Counted from the first letter of the stretch, positions 11,303 to 22,794 are shown. The stretch: DNA of 64,000 nt from Heterohyrax brucei (GCA_028571685.1 CM053148.1:87814001-87878000); one strand, 5' to 3'. Translations and numbers: made by a program. Notes: generated from the sequence alone by a model not told the origin.

Positions 11303-11587
11303 TTTTGTTATCTGATGTTACTATAACAGAAATATGACAAATGGGTGTCTTTAACAAACAAGTCTATTTTGTGATAGTTTAGGTGGCTGCAAGTTCAAAT
11401 TCAGGATACTAGCTCTAGGGGAAAGCTTAGTCTCTCTGTTGGCTCCTGAGGAAGGTCCTTGTGTTTTTAAGCTTCTGTTCCTGGGCATTCATCGAATGGC
11501 TTGGCTTCTTTCCTCCCCGTTTATTCTGCTAACTGGTGGCATCCGTGCATATCATCACTGTCTATGTTGTTGAAATAGGGTGTTTCT
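11303..11587 (-). mobile_element. MaLR-like LTR fragment
   Basis: Reads 'tgttactataacagaaatat', 'gcaagttcaaattcagg' and 'ctctctgttggctcctgagg', the same antisense LTR as 6205-6724 but more diverged. It ends where the L1 3' end begins, so the L1 inserted into or next to it. Old LTR fossil. Confidence 0.7.
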
Positions 11588-11735
11588 TTTTTTTTATTAT
11601 GACTGAGTGAAAATGTACATTCCCGTATAAATTTACATGCCCACCTGTATACAGCTTCCACTGCTCTCCCTGTCCAGTGACAGCACACTATTCTTCTCTG
11701 CTCCATACATGTCTTATCCTCCCAACAGTCTCTAA
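11588..11735 (-). mobile_element. L1 3' end, short
   Basis: T tract followed by 'attatgactgagtgaaaatg' and 'tacattcccgtataaattt', ending at 'cttatcctcccaacagtctc'. 3' UTR only. A target duplication is not clear. Confidence 0.85.
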
Positions 11736-11887
11736 TGAATAGAAATATATGAATAGGAATATATTGTTTAGCAAGATATGATCATGTGATCTTCAGAGTC
11801 ATTTCTATCACATAGGCCATATTTTCAAACTATTAATGCATTTTCTTTGTTTTAAACCTTCACATTTCAATCACTAAAAACCTAAAC

Positions 11888-12186
11888 CTGTTGTTGTCCA
11901 GTTGATTCTGACTCATAGTGACCCACCTGGGCAGAGCAGACCTGACCTAGAGGGTTTCCAAGAGAGGCTGATGGGTTTGCCACCCGGGTGGGTAGTGGTT
12001 GAGCACTATGGCTGCTAACCAGGAGGTCAGCAGTTCAAATCCACCAGGTGATCTTGGAACCTCTGTGTGGCAGTTGTACTCTGTCTATTGGGGTGCTTGT
12101 GAGTCAGAATCAACTTAACAGCAGATGGATTATTGGGTACGTGTTGGTTAACAGTCGATTTCGTAACCACTAAATCACCAAGGCTT
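11888..12186 (-). repeat. AfroSINE split by a second AfroSINE
   Basis: Minus-strand SINE tail half at 11888-11980 ('ttgattctgactcatagtg', 'gggcagagcagacc') and head at 12138-12186 ('taaccactaaatcaccaagg', 'cttc'). The plus-strand SINE at 11983-12136 lies between them. Confidence 0.85.
11983..12136 (+). repeat. AfroSINE nested in an opposite AfroSINE
   Basis: Head 'gggtagtggttgagcactat', B box 'cagttcaaatccaccagg', tail 'tgtgagtcagaatcaactt'. It is bounded on both sides by parts of one older minus-strand SINE, so it is the younger of the two. Confidence 0.88.
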
Positions 12187-12189
12187 CAT

Positions 12190-13615
12190 TTCCAGTCACC
12201 ACTAATTATCAGCGTCTCTTGACTGCATGTTTGATCAATGTCAAAGTGCATAAGTTGGTAAAAATTTTCAATTTCTTCATATTTAGCATTAGTAATTTGG
12301 GTATAAATTTGAGTAGTAGTGATATCGACAGGTCTTGCTTATAAGCTTATGAGAATTATCATACCACTGGCAGCACTGTATTTCAGTATGATCCTTGAGA
12401 TGTTCTTTCTGCCTATGAATGAAATGCCTTTCTCTTCAATTTGTCATGTCCAGCTTAGTTGACCACATAATTGTCCAATTCAAAATGGCCAAAACCAGTC
12501 AATACTAGTACATTCCCTCTAATTAGTGCCTAGGATATCTGTCGCAGTGTAGCTATGAGTGGGAATGGAGTGAATGAAACCTAATAAGAGGAACATTCCA
12601 AAATTGGTCTCTAGAGACTGCATACATACTCAGGACAAAAAAAAGTTGATATATATGCTAAATGCCGTATTTTATAAAACCTAAACGTCAATTTTACTAG
12701 CGTCACAAATAAATTTATACAACTATAATTAGTCATCATTTAAAGGAATGCAACGCATGTTTATTGTCTGAGAAAATGTTTATAACATTTATGCATTTTA
12801 TATTTGCACTTTTATTTTATCATATATTCCTAGTTAAAGGTTGCGATAGAAAAATAAGTAAGCAAGACTGACTTTATTTGTAGGGGTTACATAAATAAAT
12901 TCTAGTAAGTTTAGTTTACTGGAATGTCTTTTAGTGTTGAAAAATGCATTGGATTTAATATTAAATGTTCAAAAATGATAAATTGCTATAAACCTGTTTT
13001 ACAGTACTGTTTTATTACAGTGTTAGAGAAATGGATGTGAGGAATTATAAATAGTTTTTCTGTTGAGTTGGAACTAATGGGTAACAGAATTATTTCAGAA
13101 CTATTTAGAAGTTTGTTTTAATTTGATGTGATAGAGTAAGCACACATTTTAAAGTAGTTTATTTAAATCACATTTTTCAATACATACTAAGTTATTCTTC
13201 AAATCAACACTAAACTAGATTTTAGAAAGAAAATGCTAAATGTTCAAATTAATGTTTATATTTTTCGGTACTGTAAATACTTTTTTATTTTTGTCAACAT
13301 AAATTTGCAGACCTTTATTCAGATAGCAATTTTGTCATGAAACAATGAGTAACCTCTTTTCTAAAATTTTAAATAATTCTTTAGTGAAGAGTAACGTTCT
13401 GGCTTAGTGAAGGTTAACATTCTATTTATTTTACGATTAATGGTAATAGCTCACTAAAATAATTTTGTTAATAAGGCACAAATCAAATAATGACTAACAG
13501 CAAAGTAGATGTTAGTAACTTAACAAACATAATGATGTAAAGAGGCTTCTGTAATAAGTAAATGACATTAGTTTTACATGTTTTCTTAAAAAGTCTATAT
13601 TTGTTAAAGTTTTTT
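12190..13615. other. 1.4 kb of single-copy AT-rich DNA
   Basis: No repeat family, RNA gene or coding signal recognised. Confidence 0.5.
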
Positions 13616-13617
13616 AA

Positions 13618-14265
13618 GCAAGTGGTGAGTGGTATCTGAGGTCTTGCCAAGCCAAGTGCCGTCTAGTCGGATCCAACTCATGGCGACCTGGGGGGGGTCT
13701 GGGGTCTTAAAAGATAGCATTAATTGATCTCAACCCAGCTGGAGAAAAGGAGAAAGAAGAACACAAATGAAACAAGAAGGATGTAAGTTCAACTGACAGT
13801 AAAAGCCACATGTATCAGAAGAACTAGATGGTGCCCAGCCATCATCAAAGACTTCTCTTATAGGTGACTCGTCAAACAGTCCCTGTTGAAGTGGGAGTAA
13901 TGCGAGATACAGAACCCAAACTCTAGTTAAAAGACCAGACTTAATGGTCTGACAGTCTGGAAGGTCTCAGGAAGACATGGTCCCCAAACTCTCTGTTATC
14001 CCAGAACCAAAACCACCATGGAGGCCAACGCTTCAGACAAAGGGGGAACTGTTAAGAGTGTGCTTTGGGGCTTGGACACATACAGGAGACTAGGCAGTTT
14101 CTGTTTGTAGGCAAAACGGACTGTCTGAGGAATACAGGTGCTGGTCAAATGGACATGAGAAGTAAGAGCTGCATCAGAGGAGTATGCTGTCACAGTGTGA
14201 GGAGTATTGTGTGTAAGTTATTGTATGGGAAGCTGACTGTAACTGTAAACTCATTTTAACACAGT
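13618..14265 (+). mobile_element. old L1 3' UTR fragment
   Basis: The series 'gtatctgaggtctt', 'ggggtcttaaaagatagc', 'gaactagatggtgcccagc', 'aaaagaccagacttaatggt', 'tggtccccaaactctctg' and 'actgtaactgtaaactcatt' follows the 3' UTR of older placental L1 elements as I remember it. ORF2 is absent (5' truncation). A 52-bp SINE/RTE tail is inserted at 13646-13697. Confidence 0.7.
13646..13697 (-). repeat. tail-only SINE/RTE insertion (52 bp) with target duplication
   Basis: Reads 'gccaagccaagtgccgtcta', then 'gtcggatccaactcatggcg' and a G run: the antisense of the shared RTE/AfroSINE 3' tail, ending in a 'ttggc' repeat. The interrupted L1 supplies an 11-bp direct repeat, 'tctgaggtctt' at 13635-13645 and 'tctggggtctt' at 13698-13708. 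Confidence 0.8.
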
Positions 14266-14269
14266 TTAG

Positions 14270-15250
14270 AAAAACAGTTTGTATTTGTTATTAAGTAAAC
14301 AAGATAAACTAAGTTTAGTGTTAAATAAATACTGAAACTAATGTCCTAAAACATTTCCAATGTTCTATTAAGTAATAAAAATGTAAGTGTCATATACTAG
14401 ATCAACATAATGACCTCTGTAAGAATGAAAGTATTTGCGTAAGGGAAATATTTGCGTAAGCATTTGAAATTACAACTTATAAATTTCCAATTAAAATTTG
14501 TGATGTTGATCATTGAATATGGAGAAACAGATACATATTTATGTATCCACATATTCTGTGTACATATCAAAATATGAAATAAAAGTTAATATCCTACTGT
14601 AGTTCATGTGAATTTGCCTTATACCACTTTATAAAGAAAGAATTATTGTAACAGGATTAGGGAACTAAATGTTAAAATCCTGTTGTAGTTTCTGTGAATT
14701 TGCGTTATACTACCTTAAAAAGGAAGAATTATTATAATAGGATTATGTACAAGACATAATATTAATTCATTTGGGGATTTTAATATAGAGAAGAAACCAG
14801 TAGGTTTACCCAAGCAAACATTTGAAATACTCTAACTTCACAATGTCTTTCCATGGAATTTCTCTCTCTCTCTGTGTATTTGTATGTATATGTTTATATG
14901 CAAACTCAACATTTTATTACAACCCTCTTGCATAATATGATTGTTCTACATTCCACTAACCTGTCTTACTCACTAACTACCAAATATACTATCACAACAA
15001 GATAAAATAATGAAAATATTATCTTACTTTGTGTCTCTTATATGTGACAAGAAATTTCTCATTCTTTTTAGGTTTGTTGTGTTGTTTGTTTTGTTTTTGG
15101 AAAGGTATAAATAATACACATTTCGTATCTGTCAAAAATAGACAGTAAAGAACGTCAACACATTGCTATGAAGGTTTGTTAGACAACTTTAACACTGGGC
15201 AGCACATCATTGGTGAGTATATCAATGCTCTGATTCAGATTTTCAGGGCA
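14270..15250. other. single-copy AT-rich DNA
   Basis: A local direct repeat is visible: 'atcctactgtagttcatgtg...tataaagaaagaattatt' near 14590 and 'atcctgttgtagtttctgtg...aaaaaggaagaattatt' near 14676 are related (see findings). Nothing else recognised. Confidence 0.5.
14583..14746 (+). repeat. local tandem duplication, two units of about 85 bp
   Basis: Unit 1 (about 14583-14665) and unit 2 (about 14668-14746) share 'gttaatatcct/gttaaaatcct', 'gtagttcatgtgaatttgc/gtagtttctgtgaatttgc' (variable sites), 'cttataccac/gttatactac', 'gaagaattattgtaacagga/gaagaattattataatagga' and 'ttag/ttat'. Similarity by eye is around 80 percent or more. Confidence 0.65.
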
Positions 15251-15254
15251 CTTG

Positions 15255-15420
15255 TATATAGTTTCCATGCCCTCCTGGGCACAGTCCTTACAGCCCAGGG
15301 TAGTAACTCAAAAGTTTTCACCCACAATCTTCTTGGAAACCTTGCTTAACAAATCTACTCTGCCTATGGAGTCGTAATGAGTTGGAATAGTCAAGGCCAT
15401 GGGTTCTACAGTGTTTCAAC
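15255..15420 (+). repeat. AfroSINE, degraded
   Basis: Recognised mainly by order: 'gcccagggtagtaactcaaa', 'cttcttggaaaccttgctta', 'caaatctactctgcctatgg', 'gtaatgagttggaatagtc'. Confidence 0.65.
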
Positions 15421-15424
15421 AGAA

Positions 15425-16300
15425 ACTCTGAGCAAAACATTTTGATTGGTTGATGATCATGTTACAGTATATAAATCTGTAAAGAGAGCAATATGTGCTC
15501 AAGCATTCTGAAAAACAGAAACCTTACTAAGATGATCACAAGGTTAGTGAGCCTTGATTACAATACTCCTGGAGTTTCAGAAACAGGACATGCTCTTTAA
15601 TCTTCAACTGTTTTCTGAAAGAATGAGCTTCAAGTACATCAGTGAGCCTGGTTCTCTAAATACAAGTATGTAGGACTACTAGACAAAAGGTTTGCTTCTA
15701 AAGGTTAGGTACAGTTTAATGAGATATAACTAATAAGTTTTAAGCATTATATATATATATACATGATTACACCACACATAAATTTCTGACATTTAATAAG
15801 ATGACCTTTAATGCCATGGCAGAAGAACTCCCTCTGTTTTCTTAAAGCCAAATTCATAATTTATTTCAAATATGCAACCGAGTAACAAATGAACTTCAGA
15901 GTCTACAGTTCTCCTAAGCAATTCACCATGCACTGCCCTCTGCCCTCTCCCTGTCTTGGTAGCTCCTCACTTGTTCTCATCATCTGGGTCTAGACTCCAA
16001 ATCCCAACTACTGGCTCCTTTTACTCTGCTTGTCGCTGGACTCCTTCTCTCATACGGATCTACCTTACAGCTGTACTTCTCCTAGTCCTGCTGTGTGACT
16101 TTTGCCCTCCCTGGTTGTTCAGAACCTCCTCACTTCATAGTTAGCCCCAGAGAGTCATGACTCCAGTGGTCTATAACTCATAGGAACGAAAATCACCTTC
16201 ACACACCAAGAAGTGGGCAGAAATCACGTGACAGACAGTGTAGTTGGAGAGTGGTACAGACCATGTAAAAGAAAATACTGGGATCACATCTTCCAGGACT
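15425..16300. other. single-copy DNA, no gene supported
   Basis: A (TA)n run lies near 15748-15763. The 62-codon open frame at 15956-16144 has no recognisable features. Confidence 0.5.
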
Positions 16301-16419
16301 TTCATAGCAACACTTGATGGTCATTTTCAAGGCAATGCTATTTTAAACTAGCATTATTAACATTCGATACAAAGATTATATACAGAGTTACAGCTCACTA
16401 TGACAAAGAGGCATCATTA

Positions 16420-16930
16420 CTGAATGAAGACTCATTAACAACCTGCATTATGCAGATGAAAAAACCTTGCTAGCTTAAATGGACTTGAAGCACTTACAAG
16501 TCAAAGACTACAGCCTTCAGTATGGACTATACCTTGACATGAAGAAAACAAAAGTCCTCACAACTGGACTAAGAAGCTACGTCATGATAAACAGAGAAAA
16601 GAATCAAGGACTTGAGACATTGTCAAGGATTTCATTTTACTGGGATCCACAATCAGTATCTATGGAAGCAAGACTCAAGAAATCAAACAACAAATGGCGT
16701 TGGGCTAGCCTGGTACAAAAGATCTCTTTAAAGTGTTAAAAAGTAAAGATGTCACCTTTAAGACTAGGGTGTACCTAACCCAAGCCATGATGTTTTTAAT
16801 TGCCTTATACACACATGAGGCAAAATAGGCTAGCATGCCATAGATCAGGCCATTATACAAAACCAATATTATGAAGAAATTTAGAATGACCGCAACAGAT
16901 TGCAAAATGGAGGATAACTACATCATCACC
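16420..16930 (+). mobile_element. RTE LINE fragment, RT to C-terminal region
   Basis: Runs through 'aacctgcattatgcagatga' (the YADD region, 'NLHYADE'), 'gactacagccttcagtatgg', 'ctggactaagaagctacgtc', 'caaggatttcattttactgg' and 'ctctttaaagtgttaaaaag'. The 86-codon open frame at 16479-16739 is part of ORF2. The copy stops before the usual 3' tail. Upstream from about 16300 may belong to it but is too diverged to call. Confidence 0.8.
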
Positions 16931-16966
16931 CAACTGCCAAATTACATCATTACATAACTGCCAATC
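16919..16966 (+). repeat. 24-bp tandem duplication
   Basis: 'tacatcatcacccaactgcc' plus 'aaat', followed by 'tacatcattacataactgcc' plus 'aatc': two adjacent 24-bp units with a few differences. Confidence 0.75.
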
Positions 16967-16969
16967 CAC

Positions 16970-17222
16970 TGAGAATCATGTCATGACCCAGGCAAGTTGA
17001 TATATGATCATCAAAGCTAGTGTTACCCTCATCTCACACCGTAGTATTCATTACTGCCAGAGGTACTTTTTTAATGTGCAAAACAGGTGAATAATAGATT
17101 TTTTTTACTACTGTTGTAAATGAGAAACGTCAGATAACAAGATGGTTGATAAAGAAAGAAAAGGTGCCTGTGTGTGTTTATCTCTCTCTCTCTCTATATA
17201 TACACATATATTATGAAAGAAC

Positions 17223-17254
<32 letters not shown>

Positions 17255-17530
17255 CATATATTACGAAAGAATCAGCTAAAATCCTCACAGGTAATGAGGT
17301 TTCTCAGAAGAGTTAGCATTGAGATCCAAATACTAAGAAGAGATCAGGAGAAGAAAGTTCAAGGCAAAACAAATGGCTTTGAAAACATATGTCTTCAAAG
17401 AAATAAAAAAGAAGCAAAATAAAGAAGGCTTGGACAATTGAAATGTGTAGATCTAAAGAAACTTTTTATGAGAAAAGAGAAGAAGGCAAGAGTTACATCA
17501 CACAAGGCAAGACCAGGACCGATTTGTCAA
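16970..17530. other. single-copy DNA with a microsatellite
   Basis: A (TC)n(TA)n(TG)n tract lies at about 17178-17262. The rest is not recognised. Confidence 0.55.
17178..17262. repeat. compound microsatellite (TC)n(TA)n(TG)n
   Basis: 'tctctctctctctatatata' followed by a 'gtgtgtgtgtgtgt' run and a second TA run. Confidence 0.9.
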
Positions 17531-17535
17531 CTATT

Positions 17536-18480
17536 ATTTGTTGTTGTTATGTGCTGTTGAGTCTATTCCATCTCACAGCACCTCTGTGTACAATAGTCCC
17601 ACACCATCCTCACAATTACTGTTATATTTGAGACCACTGTTGCAGCCACTGTGTCAATCCATGTCACTGAGGATCTTCCTCTTTTACACTGACCCTCTAT
17701 CTCTACCTTCTCCAGGGACTGCTCCCTCCTGATAACACGTCCAAAGTATGTGAGACTAAGTCTCTCCATTCCCACTTCCAAAGAGCACTCTGGCTGTGTT
17801 TCTTCCAGAAATATTTGTTCATTCTTCTGGCAGGCCATGATATATCCAATGATCTTCACTAATACCATAATTCAAATCCATCTATTCTTCTTTGGCCTTC
17901 CTTAAATTCATTGTCTGCTTTTACATGCATATGAAGTGATTGAAAAAATCAAGGGTTGGATGAGGTATACCTTAGTCCTCAAAGTGACACACTTGTGTTT
18001 TAACACATTAAAGAGCTCTCGCAGCAGATTTGCGCAATGCAGTATGTCATTTGATTTCCTCCTTACTGCTTCATAGATGTTGATTATGGATCCAGGTAAC
18101 TTGAAATTCTTAACAAAGTTATTCTTGTCTCCATTCATCATGACGTTGTTTATTGAACTAGTTACGAGGATTTTTATTTTATTTACATCAAGGAGTAATC
18201 CATATTGAAGGTCTTTGATAGTCATCAGTAATACCTTCAAGTTCACTTTCACCAGGTAGTGTTGTGCAATCTGCATATTGCAAATTGTTAATGAGTCTTT
18301 CTTCACTTTTGATGCCACATTCATCTTCATATAGTCCAAGTTCTGGAATCATTTGTTCAGCATACAGATTGAAAAAGCATGGTGAAAAAATGCTACCACG
18401 ACCCATGACTTTCTTGGTTTTCAATCATGCAGTATTCTTATGTTCTGTATCTTTGGGAAATAATCCACAAGAAACAATTC
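17536..18480 (-). mobile_element. RTE (BovB-type) LINE, 3' third with RT motifs
   Basis: The longest single RTE piece on one side of the window. The minus-strand translation has 'SIFSPCFFNLYAEQMI' (RT motif 'LSPCLFNLYAE'), then 'INNLQYADCTTL' where the catalytic YADD box has decayed to YADC, then 'DYQ...' and, toward 17600, 'MERLSLTYFGRVIRREQSLEK' and 'GQCKRGRSSVTWIDTVAAT' (in part). It ends at the RTE 3' tail in antisense ('tgttgttatgtgctgttgag'). Several frames are needed, so it is a dead copy, 5'-truncated within ORF2. Confidence 0.88.
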
Positions 18481-18484
18481 AAAA

Positions 18485-19265
18485 GACTGAGATTAACCAT
18501 TAGTAAATGTTAACAGTGATTTGATCATATTATGAATCAAAGTTTGTGAACAGTGGACCAATTCTTTTGAGCCTTTTTATTTTAGAAAAATATCACTTCA
18601 CACCAAGTAAATGCATGTTCCTCCATCCCTATAGCGTGAGAAGCACTGCTTTATGTTTTTTTTTAAATAGTATAAGTAGTAACTTACAAACAGTGAGAAC
18701 ATATTGGGAAGTTTCAATCAGAGTAGTGACACAATCTACTTTGGAGAATAATTACCTTAAGAATTTTCCAGATCTTCCATTTCCATACATAATATTTGTC
18801 TCCTCTGAATGCCTCTGTGGGCTACAAATTTTCTTTCTCCCTTTCCTTTCTCAATAATCTTTTTCCCACGTTACAAAAGAGAATTTACGTCTCAGTCATC
18901 TGTGACTTTACCGGGAATATTTTAGCAAGCAAAAAAACTTCTGGGTCCTAATCAGAAGGGGTTATAAAATATCAGTTTTTTAGGAAGAAAAAGAACTTTG
19001 AAGGATCAATAACAAACCTATTATACAACTCAAATGCTTTCTTTCTCCCCACCCCCATGTAACTGGAGGAAATACGATACTTGGATTCCACTGAACATTT
19101 TTTTAAAAGAACAATGTTGCAATTTTAATCTTGCCAATATTTTCATCAAAATAAACAACTCAGAACACCAGTAACAGATTGTTACATTTAATAAACAATT
19201 TTTGAAAGAGGTAACACATTGCTACCAAGGGATTTAGTGTTATGTTAATCTGGATTTTCAGGACG
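18485..19265. other. single-copy DNA, no gene supported
   Basis: The 103-codon open frame at 18546-18857 has no recognisable family features. Treated as chance. Confidence 0.5.
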
Positions 19266-19267
19266 CA

Positions 19268-19400
19268 TGTATACAATTTTCAAGCAACCCTAAAGGTCAG
19301 AGTAGAAACGTGCCATAGGATTTCCAAGGAGCACTTTCAAGGAGCACCTGGGTTTGAACTGCATACCTCTTACCCACCACACCACCAGAGTTTACATAGG
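19268..19400 (-). repeat. AfroSINE, partial
   Basis: 'ggtcagagtagaaacgtgcc', 'ggatttccaaggagcac', 'cctgggtttgaactgca' and 'ccaccacaccaccagag'. 'aaggagcac' is duplicated 13-15 bp apart. Confidence 0.75.
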
Positions 19401-19509
19401 ATTGCTGTAAGCAAGTGTTGACACAATGGCTTTGGGTTTGGTCTGGGCTTGGTTTTTAATACTATCAGGAGCTTTAAAGTTTTGTTTGACCAACAATATT
19501 ATTTTCAAC

Positions 19510-19642
19510 CAGTTAAAACTTTAGTTCACAGTAACTGTTTAGGTCAGAGTAGAGCTGCCTGATAGAGCATCTGATGGATTTGAATTGCTGACCTTCTGGT
19601 TAGTAGCTGCAATGCTTAACAGCTATGCAACCAGGGTTTTCA
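19510..19642 (-). repeat. AfroSINE, partial
   Basis: 'ggtcagagtagagctgcctg', 'gatggatttgaattgctgac', 'cttctggttagtagctgc', 'aacagctatgcaaccagggt'. Confidence 0.82.
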
Positions 19643-19644
19643 CA

Positions 19645-20585
19645 ATTATATTGGAATGCCTAAATCTTAGAAGAGAATGTGTTCAAATATCATCAATATT
19701 TAAACAGAAATCTTGCTAAACAATGACAAGACAATCACAAAATCAGTGAACCATGGTTCTAAGATCCCTGTAGTCTTGAAAACACGGCATACTGATTAAC
19801 TTTTGATTATTCTCTGCAAGAGTAAGTTTTCAGTGAAAATTAATAATGGAACAAGTTCCACTTTGGTGTCAATAAGCCTGTTCACCTTGATACAATAATG
19901 TAAAACAAGCATCTCTAACCATTAATTATAGTTCAAATCATAGCTATAGTTATTAAAGATTATTTTCTTGTCATTATACAGTATATTGCTTTTTAAATTT
20001 TGACAAGGTGACTTTTAGTGTAGTGGGTAAGAAAACTCAGTTTTCATAAAGCAGAACTTGCAATTTTACTTTGCATTTTTAATACTACAGAAATCATAAT
20101 CTTTTCCCTTATTTCAATTAAACAAATTAAGAATGCCAATGTCAAATTTCAAATACATGTGTAGATTTTTTTTTAATTAGCACAGACAGTACTTAAGCAA
20201 AAACATGGAAAATATCTAGGTATGTTGTCATCAGGAACGAGTTTCAGTCAGTGTCTCTGAGTTAAAGGTATGGGGTCAGCTCCTATTAAAAATGAGAGCG
20301 CAACACAAACACAAGAACACTCTGAAACTCTTAAGATGGGAAATTACGATGTGCCATATGTGAAAGAATGACCAAAAAACAAAAGATTTAACTATGTAAT
20401 TTTTAGAAAATAAACTTAATCTTAAGTTAAATGGAATCCATGTTTTTTAAAATATTTTAAAATGTATTTTTGAATCATAAAATCTCTACTCAATTAGTTA
20501 TAATTATGAATAAGTCAATGAAAACTCATGTCATAATTTGGAAACATAGAAAAGCTAACAAATAGATGATGATATTGGCTAGTTA
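19645..20585. other. single-copy DNA, nothing recognised
   Basis: No repeat or coding signal seen. Confidence 0.5.
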
Positions 20586-20586
20586 G

Positions 20587-20662
20587 TTGTAAGAACCCAA
20601 ACCAATTGCTGTCTAATTGATTTCAACCCATAGTGACACTGTAAGACAGGGTGGAAGCAGTC
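20587..20662 (-). repeat. AfroSINE tail fragment
   Basis: 'aacccaaaccaattgctgtc', 'tgatttcaacccatagtgac', 'actgtaagacagggtgg': the 3' half of a SINE in antisense. Confidence 0.75.
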
Positions 20663-20817
20663 AGTTGAGTTATGCTACCTATGGATATTTTAATAGTAGC
20701 TGTTTCATATCACATGTAGTTATTTTTTCTGCTAGGTAAAATGGCCCTTTTCTTCTCCACCTTCAGAAGCCAGTAGTGTTATATTACAGGATTTTTCCTT
20801 GACATTTTGCATAAGAT

Positions 20818-20836
20818 GCCAAGCCAAGTGCCGTCG
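20818..20836 (-). repeat. tail-only micro-insertion, about 19 bp
   Basis: 'gccaagccaagtgccgtcg' is identical to the end of the 13646-13697 insert and the reverse of 59078-59112. 'agat' flanks it on both sides. Confidence 0.55.
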
Positions 20837-20839
20837 AGA

Positions 20840-21950
20840 TACACAAGTGAATTTTAAAATTAGAAAGTATGTCCTCTCTAAAATTTAGACTGTCATATAC
20901 CAAATACAACACTTGTTATGGAGGTAAGATTTAGGTCATAAAAGCATTGTTAGGATTCTCTTCTTTACTTCCTAGTGGATGCATTTCTGAGTCACTGTCC
21001 AGTCCTGTCATTAGCAAGAGGAGATGGAGCTGTTAAACAATCACTGATTACATGACACATATGAGGCAGACGTGAGATCTGTTGGATCTAATACTTTTCA
21101 AAGAGCGGAATGAGAAGAAATATAAAACTATCTTATTTTTCCTCTTTTGAGCTTACACTAGCCAAAAAGTATTATCAAAGAATAAGCTTGCAAGCTCTCT
21201 GATCTCAGTCACATGGTAGTAATAAACAAACAATAGAATATTTTCCTTACTATATAAAATATCTGATTATAGAAAATTTGATACAAGTTTATGTAGAGTT
21301 TGTGTATTCTTTTTCTCTAAAGGGCACAGTTGTCCTTGCTGAATCACGTGGCTGAGTTTAGTATGAAGTCAGTGGGAAAATAATAACAATGCAAATAACA
21401 GAATACGGACCACAGATAAAAATGCCTAAATATTATTTGTCTTTCCTACATAAAAGAAAGGAAGGGAACCTAACATCCTGAGAAGACAGTTAAATATGGA
21501 CAAGATATTCTCTGATCTCATGTACATCTTAGTCAAAACTTTCTTTCAGACTACTTCTTGGGACTTCTGTGGATGTGGGTAGGAGATAATTAACGTATTG
21601 TGCCTAACCGTAGTGTCTGCAAATCTGTCCACTAGTTTCCTGTAAAAATATAATGTCACATTTTTACGTAACTGTGCATAACATTTCTAGTACTTATTTT
21701 CTCTGCTGGTGGAAATATAAATTCCAGCTAGTGAAGATCTCCTGCTTTCTCCACAAGGTTGCCAGAATCCAGCAGTGATGGGCAAGAGGAGAGGCAGAAA
21801 CTGGCGGGGACTATTCTACTTAGTCTTGTATTATCTGTCCTTATTGGAACACTCGAGCGTGTCTATTATCCCATATAATTCCTAATCATTGGTCCAGCCA
21901 GGTCAGTGCTGTGTTATTCTTCTTTTCTAACTGTGATGTCTTTCTGTGTT
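20840..21950. other. single-copy DNA, nothing recognised
   Basis: No repeat or coding signal seen. Confidence 0.5.
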
Positions 21951-21956
21951 GTTTCT

Positions 21957-22040
21957 CTTAGGTCCCACTGAGTTGGATCAGACTCATAGAGATTTTATGT
22001 CCGACAGAGAGAAACACAGCCCAGTCCTGCCTTAGTTATG
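21957..22040 (-). mobile_element. RTE 3' end fragment
   Basis: 'ttaggtcccactgagttgga', 'tcagactcatagagatttta' and 'acagcccagtcctgcc' follow the antisense RTE 3' UTR (tgttaggtgccgtcgagtcgg...gcccggtcctgcgcc). Confidence 0.75.
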
Positions 22041-22261
22041 TGTATGTAGACATTATTCTGCTATTTCCTTTCCATCACACTGAACTCAAGAAAAAGCTAA
22101 GTCATTATAAGGCCCCTACTAGTTCCATGATAACTTAAGGAGCTTAACAAAAAATCTGAATTTTCTAAATCATCCCGAGAAACAGAGAGTCTTTGAGAAT
22201 CTCAGGTCTATCTGATTTTTAGCTCTGAGATCCTCTTATTTTGCAGTTATCTCCTCAGGAA

Positions 22262-22415
22262 AGGAAGGTGGTATAGTGGTTAACCGCCACAGCTGTTAAC
22301 TAAAAAGTTAGCAGTTCAGATCCACCAGGTGCTACTTGAAAACTTGGTGGATCAGTTCTAGCGTATCCTATAGAGTCACTGTGAGTTGGAATCAACTGGA
22401 CTGCAATGAGTTCAG
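22262..22415 (+). repeat. AfroSINE, short form
   Basis: 'aaggtggtatagtggttaac', B box 'cagttcagatccaccagg', tail 'ctgtgagttggaatcaactg'. Imperfect flanking repeats around 'tcaggaaa/tcagggaaa' are possible. Confidence 0.9.
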
Positions 22416-22794
22416 GGAAAAGAGACGAATTTGCCTGTGGTGTAACTCCTTTTTCTTTAATAGTATATATATTTTAGTTTTCTTCTTTTAACCTTAAATA
22501 GTTATATGGTTTACATGTATTTGTATATTTTCTTAAAATATTTTAAGTAACTATTCTTGGCATATTTTTCTATTCTATTTAATTTACTTGCATCCTTATA
22601 TTTCTCCATTTTAACATACTTTCAAATAATTATTTGATCTGCTTCTAGATTCTAAAGTCAACTTTGTAACTTTTTGAAAACACTGCACTGGTACATAAGC
22701 ATTTGTTACAAAACAAATTACAACTTGAACAATACTGCAGAATACTGCTTTACATAATTGTTGTCTTTTAATTTTGATGTTCATTCATTATCTC

